From the NCBI GenBank assembly GCA_900095095.1, contig FMBT01000291.1, positions 682,001-746,000 on the forward strand: a DNA stretch of 64,000 bases, written 5' to 3'. Below, piece by piece: positions 45,851-56,811 of this stretch (positions within the stretch are counted from its first letter, which is position 1; each line of letters starts with the position of its first letter). The notes beneath the pieces are model-generated. The model did no database searches and had not been told where the DNA came from. It saw nothing but the letters and a program-made list of their open reading frames with translations. Made by a program: the position numbers and the translations under genes. This DNA comes from Fragilariopsis cylindrus CCMP1102 (lineage: Eukaryota > Bacillariophyta > Bacillariophyceae > Bacillariales > Bacillariaceae).

Positions 45851-47551
45851 ATGGCTCCTGATGCAGATCGATTAAGACAACGCCACACGCACACGAGCGT
45901 GTTGGGAAAAGATGATGTTAATGATAGTGCAACAGAACCTGTTTACCGTATTTCAACATTAAAGACATTAGGTGGTACAGAAGTTGTTATTGATGGTGCT
46001 ATTTATGATATTGCAAATTTTGATCATCCTGGTGGTGAAACAATTGAAATATTTGGTGGTAATGATGTTACCGTTCAATATAAAATGATTCATCCATACC
46101 ATACTGCTAAGCATTTAGAAAAAATGACACGTGTTGGTACCGTTCCTGATTACAGTAGCGAGTGAGTATTAGTACAGTACTTTTTATAGTAGGAAATTGT
46201 GACTCTGTTGGAACGAAAGAAAGAAAGAAACAATAAATTTGAAACTTTGTCATTTTACCGTCTAACAATCAATTAATTATCTTCGTGTTTGTCATTTTTT
46301 TTCTTCAAATAATCAAGATACAAATGGGGTACACCATTTGAACGTGAAATTAAAAAGGAGGTGTTTAAGATTGTACGCCGTGGAAAAGAATTTGGTACAT
46401 ATGGATACTTTGCACGTGCCATCTTCTATATTGCATTTTTCTTTACATTGCAATATTATTGGGTAACAAGCTCAACGTCGTATGCATTGTCAATTGTTTA
46501 TGGAGTATCTCAAGCATTCATTGGATTAAATGTCCAACATGATGCCAATCATGGTGCAGCATCGAAGAAACCATGGGTTAATCATCTTTTAGGTCTTGGA
46601 GCTGATTTCATTGGTGGTTGTAAATGGTTATGGATGGAACAACATTGGACTGTAAGTTTTATCGTCAATATAATATAAATACATTGATTTTCTCGTGTTT
46701 CGTTTATTTTCTTATTGATAAAAGTACGGTTATATTATTTTACTCATCATTTATTCTTTACATAACGCAACATTTTTTTTTTGCTACAGCACCACTCCTA
46801 TACTAATCATCATACGGATGATCCTGATAGTTACGGAGCTGAGCCTATGTTAATTTGGAATGATTATCCACCTGGTCATCCAAAACGTTCATACAGGCAT
46901 CATTTCCAGGCATTTTATTACATGCCTGTTCTAGCTGGGTACTGGTTATCATCTGTTCTCAACACTGAAGTAATTACCTTACAACAAAGTGGTGCTAAGA
47001 CTGTTGGTATCAATATGGACAATCCGTACATTATGAGAAGTCGAAAGTGGGCCGTTGCATTACGTATCCTCTACATCTACACCAATATTATTGCACCATT
47101 TGTGTCCCAAGGTTTTTCATTAAATATTATTGGACATATCTTAACCATGGGAGCTGCATCTAGTTTAACTTTGGCTGTTTTGTTTGGACTTTCGCATAAC
47201 TTCGAACATGTCGATCGTGATCCTACCTACGAAACACGCCATGGAGGTGATGATCAGGTTTGTTGGTTTAAAGCACAAGTAGAAACATCTTCTACGTATG
47301 GTGGATTCATTTCTGGTGCCTTAACTGGTGGATTAAACTTTCAAGTCGAACATCATTTATTCCCCAGAATGTCTAGTGCATGGTACCCATACATTGCACC
47401 AAAGGTTCGTGAAATCTGTAAGAAACATGGTGTCCGTTATGCATATTATCCATGGGTCCATCAGAATCTTATTTCAACTGTCAAGTACATCCATCAAGCT
47501 GGTACAGGTTCGAACTGGAACGATGGAAATCCATATTCAGGAAAACAATAA
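45851..47551 (+). CDS. Front-end delta-5 fatty-acid desaturase with cytochrome b5 domain
   Basis: Exons 45851-46161, 46318-46651 and 46790-47551 (introns 156 and 138 nt) give 468 residues with no slip. The length and order match Phaeodactylum delta-5 desaturase (about 469 residues). The cytochrome b5 domain has the haem motif FDHPGGETI. Three His boxes follow: QHDANHG, HHSYTNHH (split from its upstream exon at the second intron) and QVEHH, where Q replaces the first His as in front-end desaturases. The ending YYPWVHQNLISTVKYIHQAG also matches. The enzyme acts in the ER on 20-carbon acyl chains and places a double bond at carbon 5 to make arachidonic or eicosapentaenoic acid; the regioselectivity is inferred from similarity. 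Start MAPDADRLRQR mirrors the known protein. Confidence 0.93.
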
Positions 47552-47820
47552 ATAGTAACGAAAAAATATTAATACGGTATTTATCATTATTAGTATTTAG
47601 ATCTAGTATTTTTGAAGTAAATGAACGGTCTCTCGTTATAATATTACCACCTAATGTATACATAGAAACATTAAAGTAAAAGAATCAAATTGTCAATAAC
47701 TGAGCCATCATATTTCATCTACTCTAGTTACTCTACGATAGTAGGAATCTTATCTTAACTTAACCAGTTTTTCATCAGTATTACGGTATATATTTTTTAC
47801 GTTTACATATCATACCATTA

Positions 47821-48009
47821 TTATTTTAAATCTGGATTCAAATCAGGCATTTGAAGTCCAGCTCTTGCCGCAGCTCGTCGACTCATTTCTTTAGGTGAAA
47901 ATTGCTTTTCGGCACCAGCATCAAGTTGTTGCAATCGTGTACGTTCATCAATATTTTCTCGTAGGGACAAATACTCGTTGGCTAATAATTTATGGAGCTT
48001 TTCTTCTTC

Positions 48010-48044
<35 letters not shown>

Positions 48045-48213
48045 GATCCACCAACTCGCGACGATACCAATTTAGAACATATTTCCTTGTAGCACTTGTT
48101 GTGCCGTTATCTATTATTTGTGACGATGTTGGCTTCGATATATGATCCGTCTTATTCACCCTGAGTCTACGTAAAATACCACGCAATACGGGTGGTATAT
48201 TGGAAGATGACAT
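47821..48213 (-). CDS. FMC1: FMC1-like mitochondrial ATP synthase assembly factor
   Basis: A 130-residue protein starting at ATG 48213. It begins with VLRGILRRLR, followed by YVLNWYRRELV, an Asn tract, and a conserved tail LANEYLSLRENIDERTRLQQ, then MSRRAAARAGLQMPDL. FMC1 proteins (C7orf55 in human) share the LRGLLRELR start, a middle helix region and a final GLxLP segment. They help assemble F1-ATPase with Atp12 in the mitochondrial matrix. The Asn run at residues of about 60-68 is a codon-repeat expansion not seen in relatives. The match is by motif order only; another LYR-type small mitochondrial protein is the alternative. Confidence 0.66.
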
Positions 48214-48851
48214 TTTCAATTCACTTTTCTACGAACAGAGATGAAGATTAATCGGATATAGTTGTTTTGATATTCACTCTCAACAACGTTCTAATGATTT
48301 GCTTTTTATCCGATGGTTTGGATTCGCAGGATTAATACCGTAATCGAATGTCTTCAGTTCTCATCAAACTAAAAATGAGAGTGATGTGAATACTTTATAC
48401 TTTTTTAACGTTACTTATTCAGTAAAAGTTACTGTGTAATACAGTATCATGAAATTTTAGTTTGTTCGGCATCTGTTTTATGTTGAGATTTTTTAAAAAA
48501 TGGTCGAAAATCAGAAGATTGCGCGGAGCCCCCCTGACTGAAAGAGAAAGAAAGAAAGATCATGAAGTGGAGTGCTATGGTCGCATTTTTGATGTTTTCA
48601 TGGATATTGCTATCTTTGAAAGCTGCACAACCAAAACTGACTAGGTTAATGAACAGTTGATGATGCATTCTGACATGAATTCAATGGACATGATATCACT
48701 GAATTGAGAAGCGTTTCAAATACCATTTAATAAGCTGCAGTACCTGAGCACTAACTGCTGAAGGATGTTCAGATAGGGTAAGGATAGATAAAAAAGGGTG
48801 CTATAAATTTTAATTAACAGTATATTTAAATATTGTAAATTCTAGTAAAGT
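48214..48851. other. Intergenic, about 0.6 kb
   Basis: No supported gene. It is upstream of FMC1 and downstream of the POR-like reductase, both on the minus strand. Confidence 0.4.
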
Positions 48852-49943
48852 TTACATTCTGCATGTTTTCAATGATAGTTCCCACAACTTCTTGGCTTTT
48901 GTTTCGTCTCTTGATTCGTCGCTACTCGCTATTGATGTGATCACACTTTCTTTCCCCTTCGGTAAGGTATAATACTTCCCCCCATCATCATCCGATGTAG
49001 TAGCTGCTTGAACAATAACTTCCGCACCGTCCTCCGGCGATCTTGTTCTGCCCATACCGATGTATCTCCATGGGTCTAGAATATAATTGAGGAAAAAAAT
49101 ACCCTTCCAACCAGCACGTCGTGTAAGACCAGTGGTTGGAATAAATCCAGGTGACACAGCATTGACTTTAATAACAGAAGAAGAAGGTGTTGTTGTTGTT
49201 GATCCCATTGTTGCCTCTTCATCCAATCGTCGTTGTAGTTCATACGTAAACCATAAATTGCAAAGTTTAGATACCTGGTACGCCTTGAAGCCATCGTAAT
49301 TCTCTTTCGATTGTAGTATACCATCTGGGAAATTGGGAAGAACAAGTTTTTTCTTATTATCATTATTATTATCGTCTTCCTCCTCGTCTTGACCATCATT
49401 ATTACTATTATTATTAGTATCTTTATTATCAACTGTCATCCTCTCATTATATTCATGTAGACTGGACGATACAATCACGATACTCGCTCCATCTTCTGAT
49501 CGTTTTAAATCGTCCAACAAAAGTTGTGTCAATAGAAATGTCCCAAAATGATTCACTCCCACGATTTCCTCTAGGTTATCCGATGTTTCTACAAACGGCG
49601 TGTTTTGTCCCCAACCAATTCCAGCATTATTCACTAATATATTCAATGATGATGATGATCCTGATTTTTGATTCGGATGATCGACAATCGCTCCTCCATC
49701 TAACTTATGAACGTCATCGACGAACATTCGAATCGATGCAAAGGAACCTAAATCTAGTTGCATATATATAACTTCACTAGATGGATCAGCAGCTCGAATC
49801 AAGTCTTCCGCCTCGTGACCCTTTTGACTGTTCCGACAGGCTAAGATAACTTTATAACCATAATCAGGCGATGCTAGTTTTTTGGCAGCTAAGAATCCGA
49901 TAGAACAAGGAGAAGCTCCCGTGACGATTGCATACTTTGTCAT
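48852..49943 (-). CDS. Short-chain dehydrogenase, protochlorophyllide-reductase-like
   Basis: A single exon of 363 residues. The N-terminal nucleotide-binding loop reads VTGASPCSIG. Later come QLDLGSF, NILVNNAGIG (NNAG), IVIVSSSLHEY (catalytic Ser) and YQVSKLCNL (catalytic YxxxK). The C-terminal half looks like light-dependent protochlorophyllide reductase: VSPGFIPTTGLTRR, EDGAEVIVQA, and a final charged helix ETKAKKLWELS. The family uses NADPH to reduce carbonyls or the chlorophyll precursor. The glycine loop is unusual: one extra residue and Ser where a Gly normally stands. No presequence is seen, so it may be cytosolic. An Asn/Asp insert (residues of about 180-200) interrupts the fold. It is probably a paralogue rather than the main plastid enzyme. 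Confidence 0.8.
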   Translation of the reverse strand: MTKYAIVTGASPCSIGFLAAKKLASPDYGYKVILACRNSQKGHEAEDLIRAADPSSEVIYMQLDLGSFASIRMFVDDVHKLDGGAIVDHPNQKSGSSSSLNILVNNAGIGWGQNTPFVETSDNLEEIVGVNHFGTFLLTQLLLDDLKRSEDGASIVIVSSSLHEYNERMTVDNKDTNNNSNNDGQDEEEDDNNNDNKKKLVLPNFPDGILQSKENYDGFKAYQVSKLCNLWFTYELQRRLDEEATMGSTTTTPSSSVIKVNAVSPGFIPTTGLTRRAGWKGIFFLNYILDPWRYIGMGRTRSPEDGAEVIVQAATTSDDDGGKYYTLPKGKESVITSIASSDESRDETKAKKLWELSLKTCRM

Positions 49944-50395
49944 GTGTTTCTGTTTCTGCTAATTTTTTGGATTGGATTGATTAGATGAAATCTTCTATAT
50001 TTTTTCTTGTTTATTGCTTTTACTGTCGTATGTACATGATATTATGTTCACCGAAGACTCAAAGCACTACTTCCTTACTGCGTGCTTCAAACATTATTTG
50101 TTGAATTAGTTGATACCTATGTGCAATGGTAATAGTTGAATACGACGAAGTTCGAAAGTTTGGAAACGAACTTAACGCAATTTTACGCGTAAGGGCTGAG
50201 TTAGTCCTCTTCATCTTCGGACAATCACACTCGCAATTAACTGAAACAACCTATTAACATCGATATTCGCAGTTCATACTATCAACCAAAACAACGCTTG
50301 GTACTGTAAACGTTACTTGTACCCATTCATTTGACCTCCCTTCAATTGAACAAAAACGTCTCTCAATATAATTCAAGATAAAAAAGTATCATACG
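49944..50395. promoter_or_regulatory. Divergent promoter region
   Basis: Separates the POR-like gene (minus) and SF3B6 (plus). No named element is visible. The region has short A/T runs. Confidence 0.35.
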
Positions 50396-51036
50396 ATGGG
50401 CGATTTAGTTTCAAGTAGAAAGTCGTCAAATGTACGTAAAAGATATATTTACTAGAGTCAGTTTCAAGAAGATTGTTCTTCTTTCCTAAAAAAATTCAAC
50501 ACTTTCTATATACTAATACTTATCTTTCGTCGTTATTTATCTACTTTTAACTTATCATTTTGGTTTAAAATGATTGATTGACCGCATCGATCTATCTATC
50601 TTTTGAAATTGAAATTCACTTCACGTTGTAACAAAAATAAAAAAACACACACACACACGCATATATATACAGTCCCGTCTCCCACCAGAAGTCAATCGAA
50701 TACTATACGTCCGTAATCTTCCATTTACAATGACAGCGGAAGAATTGTATGGAATATTTGGTAAGTATGGTGCTGTGTATCAGATACGGTTAGGAGAAAA
50801 ATCAAAAGATACACGCGGGACAGCATTTGTTATTATGAAGATATATACGATGCGAAGGCTGCCGTGATCATCTATCTGGTTTTAATGTTGGTGGACGGTA
50901 CCTAGTTGTTTTGTACTACCAACCTGCTAAGTTCCAACGTCGAGCTGAAAAAGAAGAAAAACAAAATGAATTAGACGAATTACGACGAAGAGTACAAAGG
51001 AAGAAGGCACAAATTGCTGCAAATGGAGACAACTGA
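50396..51036 (+). CDS. SF3B6: SF3B6 (p14) splicing factor, two one-base frame slips
   Basis: Exon 1 (50396-50431) encodes [12 protein letters not shown] and ends at GTACGT. After a 241-nt intron with CA and TA repeats, exon 2 starts at 50673 with [18 protein letters not shown]. The text then reads [58 protein letters not shown] and a charged tail to 51036. This is the p14 subunit of SF3b, which contacts the branch-point adenosine in the U2 snRNP. RNP1 and RNP2 of the RRM are present. Two net -1 slips occur, at about 50835 (ATTATG, one T short) and 50866 (GTGATC, one G short). Each makes sense as a lost base of a short homopolymer. Because the gene is usually single and essential, these are likely assembly errors. 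It has no long frame of its own, so simple ORF searches miss it. Confidence 0.9.
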
Positions 51037-51450
51037 ATATACAATAATATTATATACATAAATATATACAACAAATATTATAGAGGAAGAAGAAAACGAG
51101 AGAAACATAATTTCTTCACGGGATTTTAATCGATGGATTGCTGTATTTACGAAGGAGTAAGCATCATGAACTAGGGAGTTACAAAATATTGACTGGATTC
51201 CACCAAAGCAACAACAACAACAACAACAGCATTCAGGGAAAAATATTTCTAGAATATCACATTTGCTATGTGTCAACTACTAGCTTCATTATGACTAAAA
51301 ATTAAATGTTTAGGAAGAAAATATCCTACTTTATTGCTTAATAATTGATTATTGAATACTATATTTCTATTATTGGTTTCGAGTCAAGAGTCGTCGAAAT
51401 ACTAGCATTTATTTTCAAATTCATTAAATTGTTTTCTAATACGGCCACGG
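51037..51450. other. Convergent intergenic region
   Basis: About 410 bases between the ends of SF3B6 (plus) and the MTHFD gene (minus). It includes a (CAA)n run near 51212. No gene is seen. Confidence 0.4.
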
Positions 51451-52654
51451 TTACTTTCCCACATTTGGAATGTACTTAATATCCGGTCGTTCGAATACTA
51501 AAGTTTCTTCACAAATATTTGGAAACTCGGATACGTTAACAATTGTTGTTCCTTCGGCGATACTAGTCAATGGAAGTTGAAAATCAGCATGTGGAACACC
51601 CGTAACAACAATATTGGACTTTTCCAAACAACTTTCTAACGTTGTTGTCTGTGCATTGCAACGACGTTGTCGTCCACCATTAGGACGAAATTCAAGTATA
51701 GAATCTATATCAATTGAATACACCGTGGCACCCAATTGAGATAACATCACCGCCAATGGTCGACCCATTATTTCTGATCGATTGACAATGGAAATTGTTT
51801 GATCTTTCCATTCTTGACGACCACCAGTTATTGTAGACAGATTGCCGTCTGTATTATTCCCGTCATAGTTTATTTTGTTATTCTTGTCGTTTTTCCCATT
51901 ATCCCCGTCACAATCCATTTTGTTTTGTTATTATCGTTACTGCTAATGTGGTATTCCTGAAGTATTTTGAAGACACTTAACGCGGTACAAGGATATATCG
52001 AAGGGAGTTCTTTTGGTCACGGATTTTGAACCACTTCGTACCACAAAATCCTTCAACATCCTTACTAGGTTGGACTAGATCACGAATATGATCATCTTGT
52101 GTCTTGTAATATACTCCTGTTAAACGATTCTTGTATGGTCCTTTCGGACTACTACCAGAGGGATAAATTGGATAAAAAATTAGTATTCCATGAACATCGG
52201 TATACTCATTGGCAAGATGTATCTTTTCTTTTATCCATCGGATCTTTGTCTCGTCATTATCATTCGGAGAAAGATCGAAGCACTTTCCTCGTCCTTCTTC
52301 TTTTCCTTCTGTTTCTACCACATCATCAGGATATCGCCACACTTCGTAGTCAATACCATCCTCTTCGAATGTTTCACGTATACGATCAGAATAAATTTCT
52401 GAGTCGAATTCATCAATACTACCAACTAAAATACCCACCAGTTTAAGTTTTCCTTTCCGTGTATATTCTCGTACATGAGATCGGATTGAGTCTGCCAAAG
52501 GAGTAACATCAATTACGGATGACGATTGTTGATATTGCCAATTCGAATTGAAGTCAGAGGACAATGAACGGCGGCGATATTTGTTGTTGGACTGCGTAAT
52601 ACAAGATCGAATGCGAGTTCGAAATCTGATCGATGGATTTGCTATACGCCACAT
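51451..52654 (-). CDS. NAD-type methylenetetrahydrofolate dehydrogenase, mitochondrial, with frame slips
   Basis: ATG 52654 begins with a basic, Arg/Ser-rich presequence (MWRIANPSIRFRTRIRSC), as for mitochondrial import. Then come GKLKLVGILVGSIDEFDSEI, DVHGILIFYPIYP, DHIRDLVQPSKDVEGFCGT and, after a one-base slip near 51980, IYPCTALSVFKILQEYHI. A second slip near 51920 leads into an Asn-rich insert and then ISIVNRSEIMGRPLAVMLSQ and GATVYSIDID, the Rossmann part. This order matches yeast Mtd1 and related monofunctional NAD-dependent enzymes, which oxidise methylene-THF in one-carbon metabolism. The missing bases are net -1 in both places, so assembly deletions are likely. A bifunctional NADP enzyme is less likely because the FYPIY sequence and PSKDVEG layout suit Mtd1. 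Confidence 0.78.
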
Positions 52655-53081
52655 TTTAGCATACTGTACGTATCTGCAACATCACCCTACTACTACTTCT
52701 ATTGGCGTACAGTAGCGGCGATGACATGTACTGTATTGAGCCGATTGAGATAGTGGGAATATTTTTGAATATTGAATCATTGAGACTTTCGATCTTTCGA
52801 TTGATTCATTCGATTCGATTCATTGATTCATTCAATGGATGTCATTCCATCATACTTCCTCCGTTCAACCGTAAACGCGCAGGGGTCTATATCGGTTGAA
52901 AATTTGAGGTTTTTGAGGTTTTTGCCCACAAGCATCTGTCTACTCCCATTTTGTTGCGCGTGCATAATAGCTTCCAATGAGAAAGTTTGAAAGTGAAGTA
53001 ATAATAACGCATTTCATGCACTGATGGATGAGGTAAATTTGTATTATAAAATATCATTGATTTGGTAATACACTGACCAAA
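52655..53081. promoter_or_regulatory. Divergent promoter region
   Basis: About 430 bases between the MTHFD gene (minus) and the sulfotransferase gene (plus). An ATTCATTCGATTCGATTC-type run lies at about 52801-52835. No gene is seen. Confidence 0.4.
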
Positions 53082-54485
53082 ATGGTGTTCGCTTTGAGAA
53101 AAGGATTGTTTCAGGGGGTGATAGGATTAGCCTTGCTGTTTATACCAGCTTCGGCGGCTCGGAAGTTGTCTAATGCTAATGATATTGCTAATTCTAGTAA
53201 TCCGGACGTGTTGGAGATGAATGAGTATATTCTGAGCTACAATAGTCATGACTGGGACGATGACAAGGACGAAATAGAGGAAGAATCAGCTGTTGTTAAA
53301 GAGGAAGTCAAGATAAAAGATAAACGAAAGGCACGACAACAAAAGGAGACTGTACATATAGAAGCCGAAGTGCTAGAAGCCGAAGAAAAGGATACGCCAA
53401 AAGAAAAAGTAAAAGACGGCAATCCCATATTTCCGGGACTTCCTAACTTTGAAAACGGAGGAATATTTGTCTATTTTCATCTATACAAGACTGGTGGATC
53501 TTCTCTTACGTCACTCATGCAACATTTCCTCTACGACGAAGACGACGATGAAGATGAGATATATCCAGCCACGATGATATGGAATCGTGAATCTATGACA
53601 ATGAAGGATGCCAAGATAGCGGTTGAGATGGCCAAGAACGGAAAAAAAGCTACGATTCACATTTTTCACGTTGAATTTCCCGCCCTAACGTATCCGACTC
53701 TAGTAGAAGCGGCACCCATTCTCGACGAATGGAGGGAACACGCCAATGCCCAGGGTGTTCCATTCTTTGTTGCTACCACCTTGAGAGAACCACTCGGACA
53801 AGCTTTGTCGTTTTTTAACTTTTTCCATGTCGCATGTAAAGATGAACACTGGAGTCCGTTCACGGGCGGTTTGGAACCCACAGAAGAGAATTTTCTCAAA
53901 ACTTATGTACCTAATAGGATGTGTCACTTGATGTACAACGACGCCCATGGTATTTTGGAAGCCCCAGATGCAGCCCTGGTGGAAGGTTTACCTGAAAACT
54001 TGTTCTATTTCATGGATGGGGACGAAGTAAACCGAAGGAACAAACCCTCAAATTGTGACATCGAGAAAGTTCGCAATATACTATTTTCAGGAACAACCTT
54101 TGATTATATCGGTATTACAGACAATTTGACGACGCATATTTTGCCCATGGTTACTAAAATTCTCTTTGGGGATGCCATGTTGGGGGCAGATGCGGTACGA
54201 CGAAAGGAGGCCGACAAGATGAACGATGATGAAACTGTCATACCCCTGAAGAAACAGGACTTATCGGAATCTACCATAGAGAAAATAAAAGAAGAATCCA
54301 AATTGGATCAACAATTATACGAAGAAGCCCGTGACCGATTTGCGCATTGGCCGTCACCGATTACGCCGTCGATGCTTCGCCGTCGTAGTCGAAGGATATC
54401 GGAAACAACGGAAGACGAGAGGAACAAAACGACGGACATCATGACTGGGGAACTACCGGTAATGGAGGACGACGAGGAACTATAA
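53082..54485 (+). CDS. Sulfotransferase-like secreted or Golgi protein
   Basis: A single exon of 467 residues. The N-terminus is a signal peptide (GVIGLALLFIPASAA, then RK), followed by a charged linker. The sulfotransferase fold shows a 5' PAPS loop, VYFHLYKTGGSSLTSLM, and further on the sequence FFVATTLREPLGQALSFFNF with the RE-PLxxxxS layout of the 3'-phosphate site. Together these resemble carbohydrate sulfotransferases of the Golgi, which move sulfate from PAPS to glycans. The acceptor cannot be told. The tail is acidic with RRRSRR clusters. No slip is seen. Its G+C content and codon choice seem a little higher than its neighbours', but not enough to claim transfer. Confidence 0.72.
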   Translation: MVFALRKGLFQGVIGLALLFIPASAARKLSNANDIANSSNPDVLEMNEYILSYNSHDWDDDKDEIEEESAVVKEEVKIKDKRKARQQKETVHIEAEVLEAEEKDTPKEKVKDGNPIFPGLPNFENGGIFVYFHLYKTGGSSLTSLMQHFLYDEDDDEDEIYPATMIWNRESMTMKDAKIAVEMAKNGKKATIHIFHVEFPALTYPTLVEAAPILDEWREHANAQGVPFFVATTLREPLGQALSFFNFFHVACKDEHWSPFTGGLEPTEENFLKTYVPNRMCHLMYNDAHGILEAPDAALVEGLPENLFYFMDGDEVNRRNKPSNCDIEKVRNILFSGTTFDYIGITDNLTTHILPMVTKILFGDAMLGADAVRRKEADKMNDDETVIPLKKQDLSESTIEKIKEESKLDQQLYEEARDRFAHWPSPITPSMLRRRSRRISETTEDERNKTTDIMTGELPVMEDDEEL

Positions 54486-55125
54486 TATTGTATTAGAATA
54501 AATTACAATCCATTTCGACCACAAAAAGTGCAACACACTACTAAAAGTGTAGAAACAATTTCTTATTTCATGCGATAATATATAATTCACGTGTAAAATA
54601 TAACCCCGAGCTAGCAAGAAGTTTAATTATATGTTGCTATATGATTTGTGTACTTCCATATTTACTTCTCTCTGCCAACTACAACAATAGGTGTGTCGTA
54701 GGACTTGAAGGGTACGAGCAGCTGAGGAGACGGCAGCAATGACAATAAAGAAGGAGGTATGTATGTATGTATACTTTACTTCTATTACTCCCCTTATTAG
54801 TGGGAATTAGAAATGCATAAAACAACAGAAACGCCAGTCGCTGGTCCATCAACAAATGAAGGGAAAAATATTGACTTCATATCATCATCTGTTTTGCATG
54901 AATTAAGTTTCGTTTCTATTTTTCTATCCCTTCTTCAAGTAGGGTGGTCAAACTGAATTATTATGTGCACCATATTATATGCTTATCTAATTTTCCATAG
55001 TTTCAAACTGTTTTAAAATTAAGGATAACATAATATTAATATAAATATATTAGAATAGTTACGGCTTTTCCATTATGTTGTTATATAATTGTATATATAT
55101 ATAGTAGAAATCAGAATAAAAGCAT
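54486..55125. other. Convergent intergenic region
   Basis: No supported gene between the ends of the sulfotransferase (plus) and bestrophin (minus) genes. A (GTAT)n run lies near 54760. Confidence 0.45.
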
Positions 55126-56308
55126 TCATGCAAGATCAGCAGTAGTGCCAGCCATGGCATGGTATCCATAGCCTTGATCGTGATGGTCTTGCTGCGTTTG
55201 CCTTTTCTGCATTGAAAATAGCAGTCGTCGTTCACTGATTGTCGTTTGATTCGGTATTTGTTTTAAATCATTTTCAATACCGTCTATCGTTGCGTCACGA
55301 ATGTTCGAAAGCTGCACATCATCGTGACTATGGCCAAAGGGATCCGATAATTTTATCGAAACTAGTTCGAGTCCAATAAAACCGTACGTAAGAAAAAATA
55401 AGAAGGCGAGAGCTGACCAAAAATCCGAAAATGGACCCTCCAACAGAACCAGCGGCATAGAAAATACCCAAATAAACAAAAATGCTCTTCCCATCTGGGT
55501 TAGTGGAAAGGGTATCGGTGTCGATGATAATATTAGTAAACTGGTGTATTCTCGTGTGTATTCTTGTAGTTTGTTGACTAAATTGATCCGTTCTAGTATG
55601 TCTAGTCCCAAACCAGACGTACAATATAAATGCAGTCGCAATGATTGGACGTGTACGAGGGGATCCAATTCGATCACTTCCTCGACGGATGATTCGTTAG
55701 TATTATTACTTTTTTTAATGTTATAGGCAGTTGTGGATCTTAGGGGTTTATTATGAGCAAGATGCTTCGCCAACGAATAGTCTTGCAGAACGCGTACTGT
55801 TGTATCCATGATGTCGGTAACTTTTACGATACATTCCGACCTCCAGTATCGTAATTCTTTTCCTTGGTCATCATTGATATTATTGTTGTTACTTAATGAT
55901 GTGCTGGATACAGTAATTACCATTTGTATCAATTCTCGAAGAACTGCTGCCCCCTGCCCGGCATGGTACCGCACGGCTCTATACCGATCATATGCGAGAT
56001 TTACCTTCGAAATAACCAAAAATGAAACTAACAGAGTTAATAATCCATGCCCAGTGGGACTAAATCCAAAGTTATATGTTTCGCGATAATATGCCACCAG
56101 CCACAATAGCAAACAATTTGCAATACAAAATGGAAGTACGGCAAAAAACGACGTTACCCTCGAGTCGGAAAAGGACACTCCATAGGGAAATAGCGCTACT
56201 ACGATATGAACCAATTGAGAATAATTGCGACATCGTATTTTCACACCTTCGTATACTATTCGCGGCAGAACGATGTCGTAAGAAGAAGTACAGGTAGTAA
56301 GGAGTATT
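55126..56308 (-). CDS. Bestrophin-family anion channel, 5' end unresolved
   Basis: At least 372 residues in one frame to the stop at 55126. The frame is open back to about 56308 but holds no upstream ATG, so the first exon or a slip is missing here. Landmarks are SKVNLAYDRYRAVRYHAGQG (the pore-region RYW-type helix), ILSSTPIPFPLTQMGRAFLF and LTYGFIGLELVSIKLSDPFG, the latter two being the bestrophin C-terminal membrane helices and the acidic gate motif. At least four membrane spans are apparent. Algal bestrophins act as chloride or bicarbonate channels in plastid or thylakoid membranes; this location is not shown here because the N-terminus is missing. The C-terminus is short and Gln/His-rich. 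Confidence 0.8.
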
Positions 56309-56811
56309 TAAAACTATACTCGACACCGCCGTCCTCTGTACAGTAATTTATTATGCATTGCGGACACTGTCAATAACTTAACGACTTGATACAAGAATTT
56401 GAAATTTGAAAAAGTATGTAATAAAACGGCTAGATAACCGAAACTAAAATACTGTACAGTAAATCGGAGGGGGGGGGGGAATCTTTCAGTCGTGGCACAT
56501 CTTTGGACGAACCGAACACGAAAAAGATATAATTCTTAATTAGATCTAATCGTTCGCCATTATTCAGATCTGTGAATGTCGGTATCAGCGGTTTGGTAGT
56601 AAGGGAAGAATTGAGAACAACGACTGTGCAAGTGTACTGTAAGTGTGTATGTGATAAATAACGAAACCATCCTTATAAATTTTAGTCTTCCCCTTTCCCT
56701 TCTTCTCGTTTGAGCTTTTAAAGTTTCAAATAGTCCACACAAAAATTGAATGGATGCATAACCCCTTTGAGATTCGATTGAAAAATAATACACAAGGAAT
56801 TAAAATCTACC
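56309..56811. promoter_or_regulatory. Divergent intergenic region
   Basis: Lies between the bestrophin gene (minus) and the LDH fusion gene (plus). It contains TACTGTACAGTAAATCGG at about 56451, a near-copy of the string at 605, followed by a run of about ten G residues. No supported gene. Confidence 0.45.

Noticed and set aside
53082-54485. Horizontal transfer of the sulfotransferase gene
   Set aside because: Slightly higher G+C only; no other evidence, and the family is common in eukaryotes.
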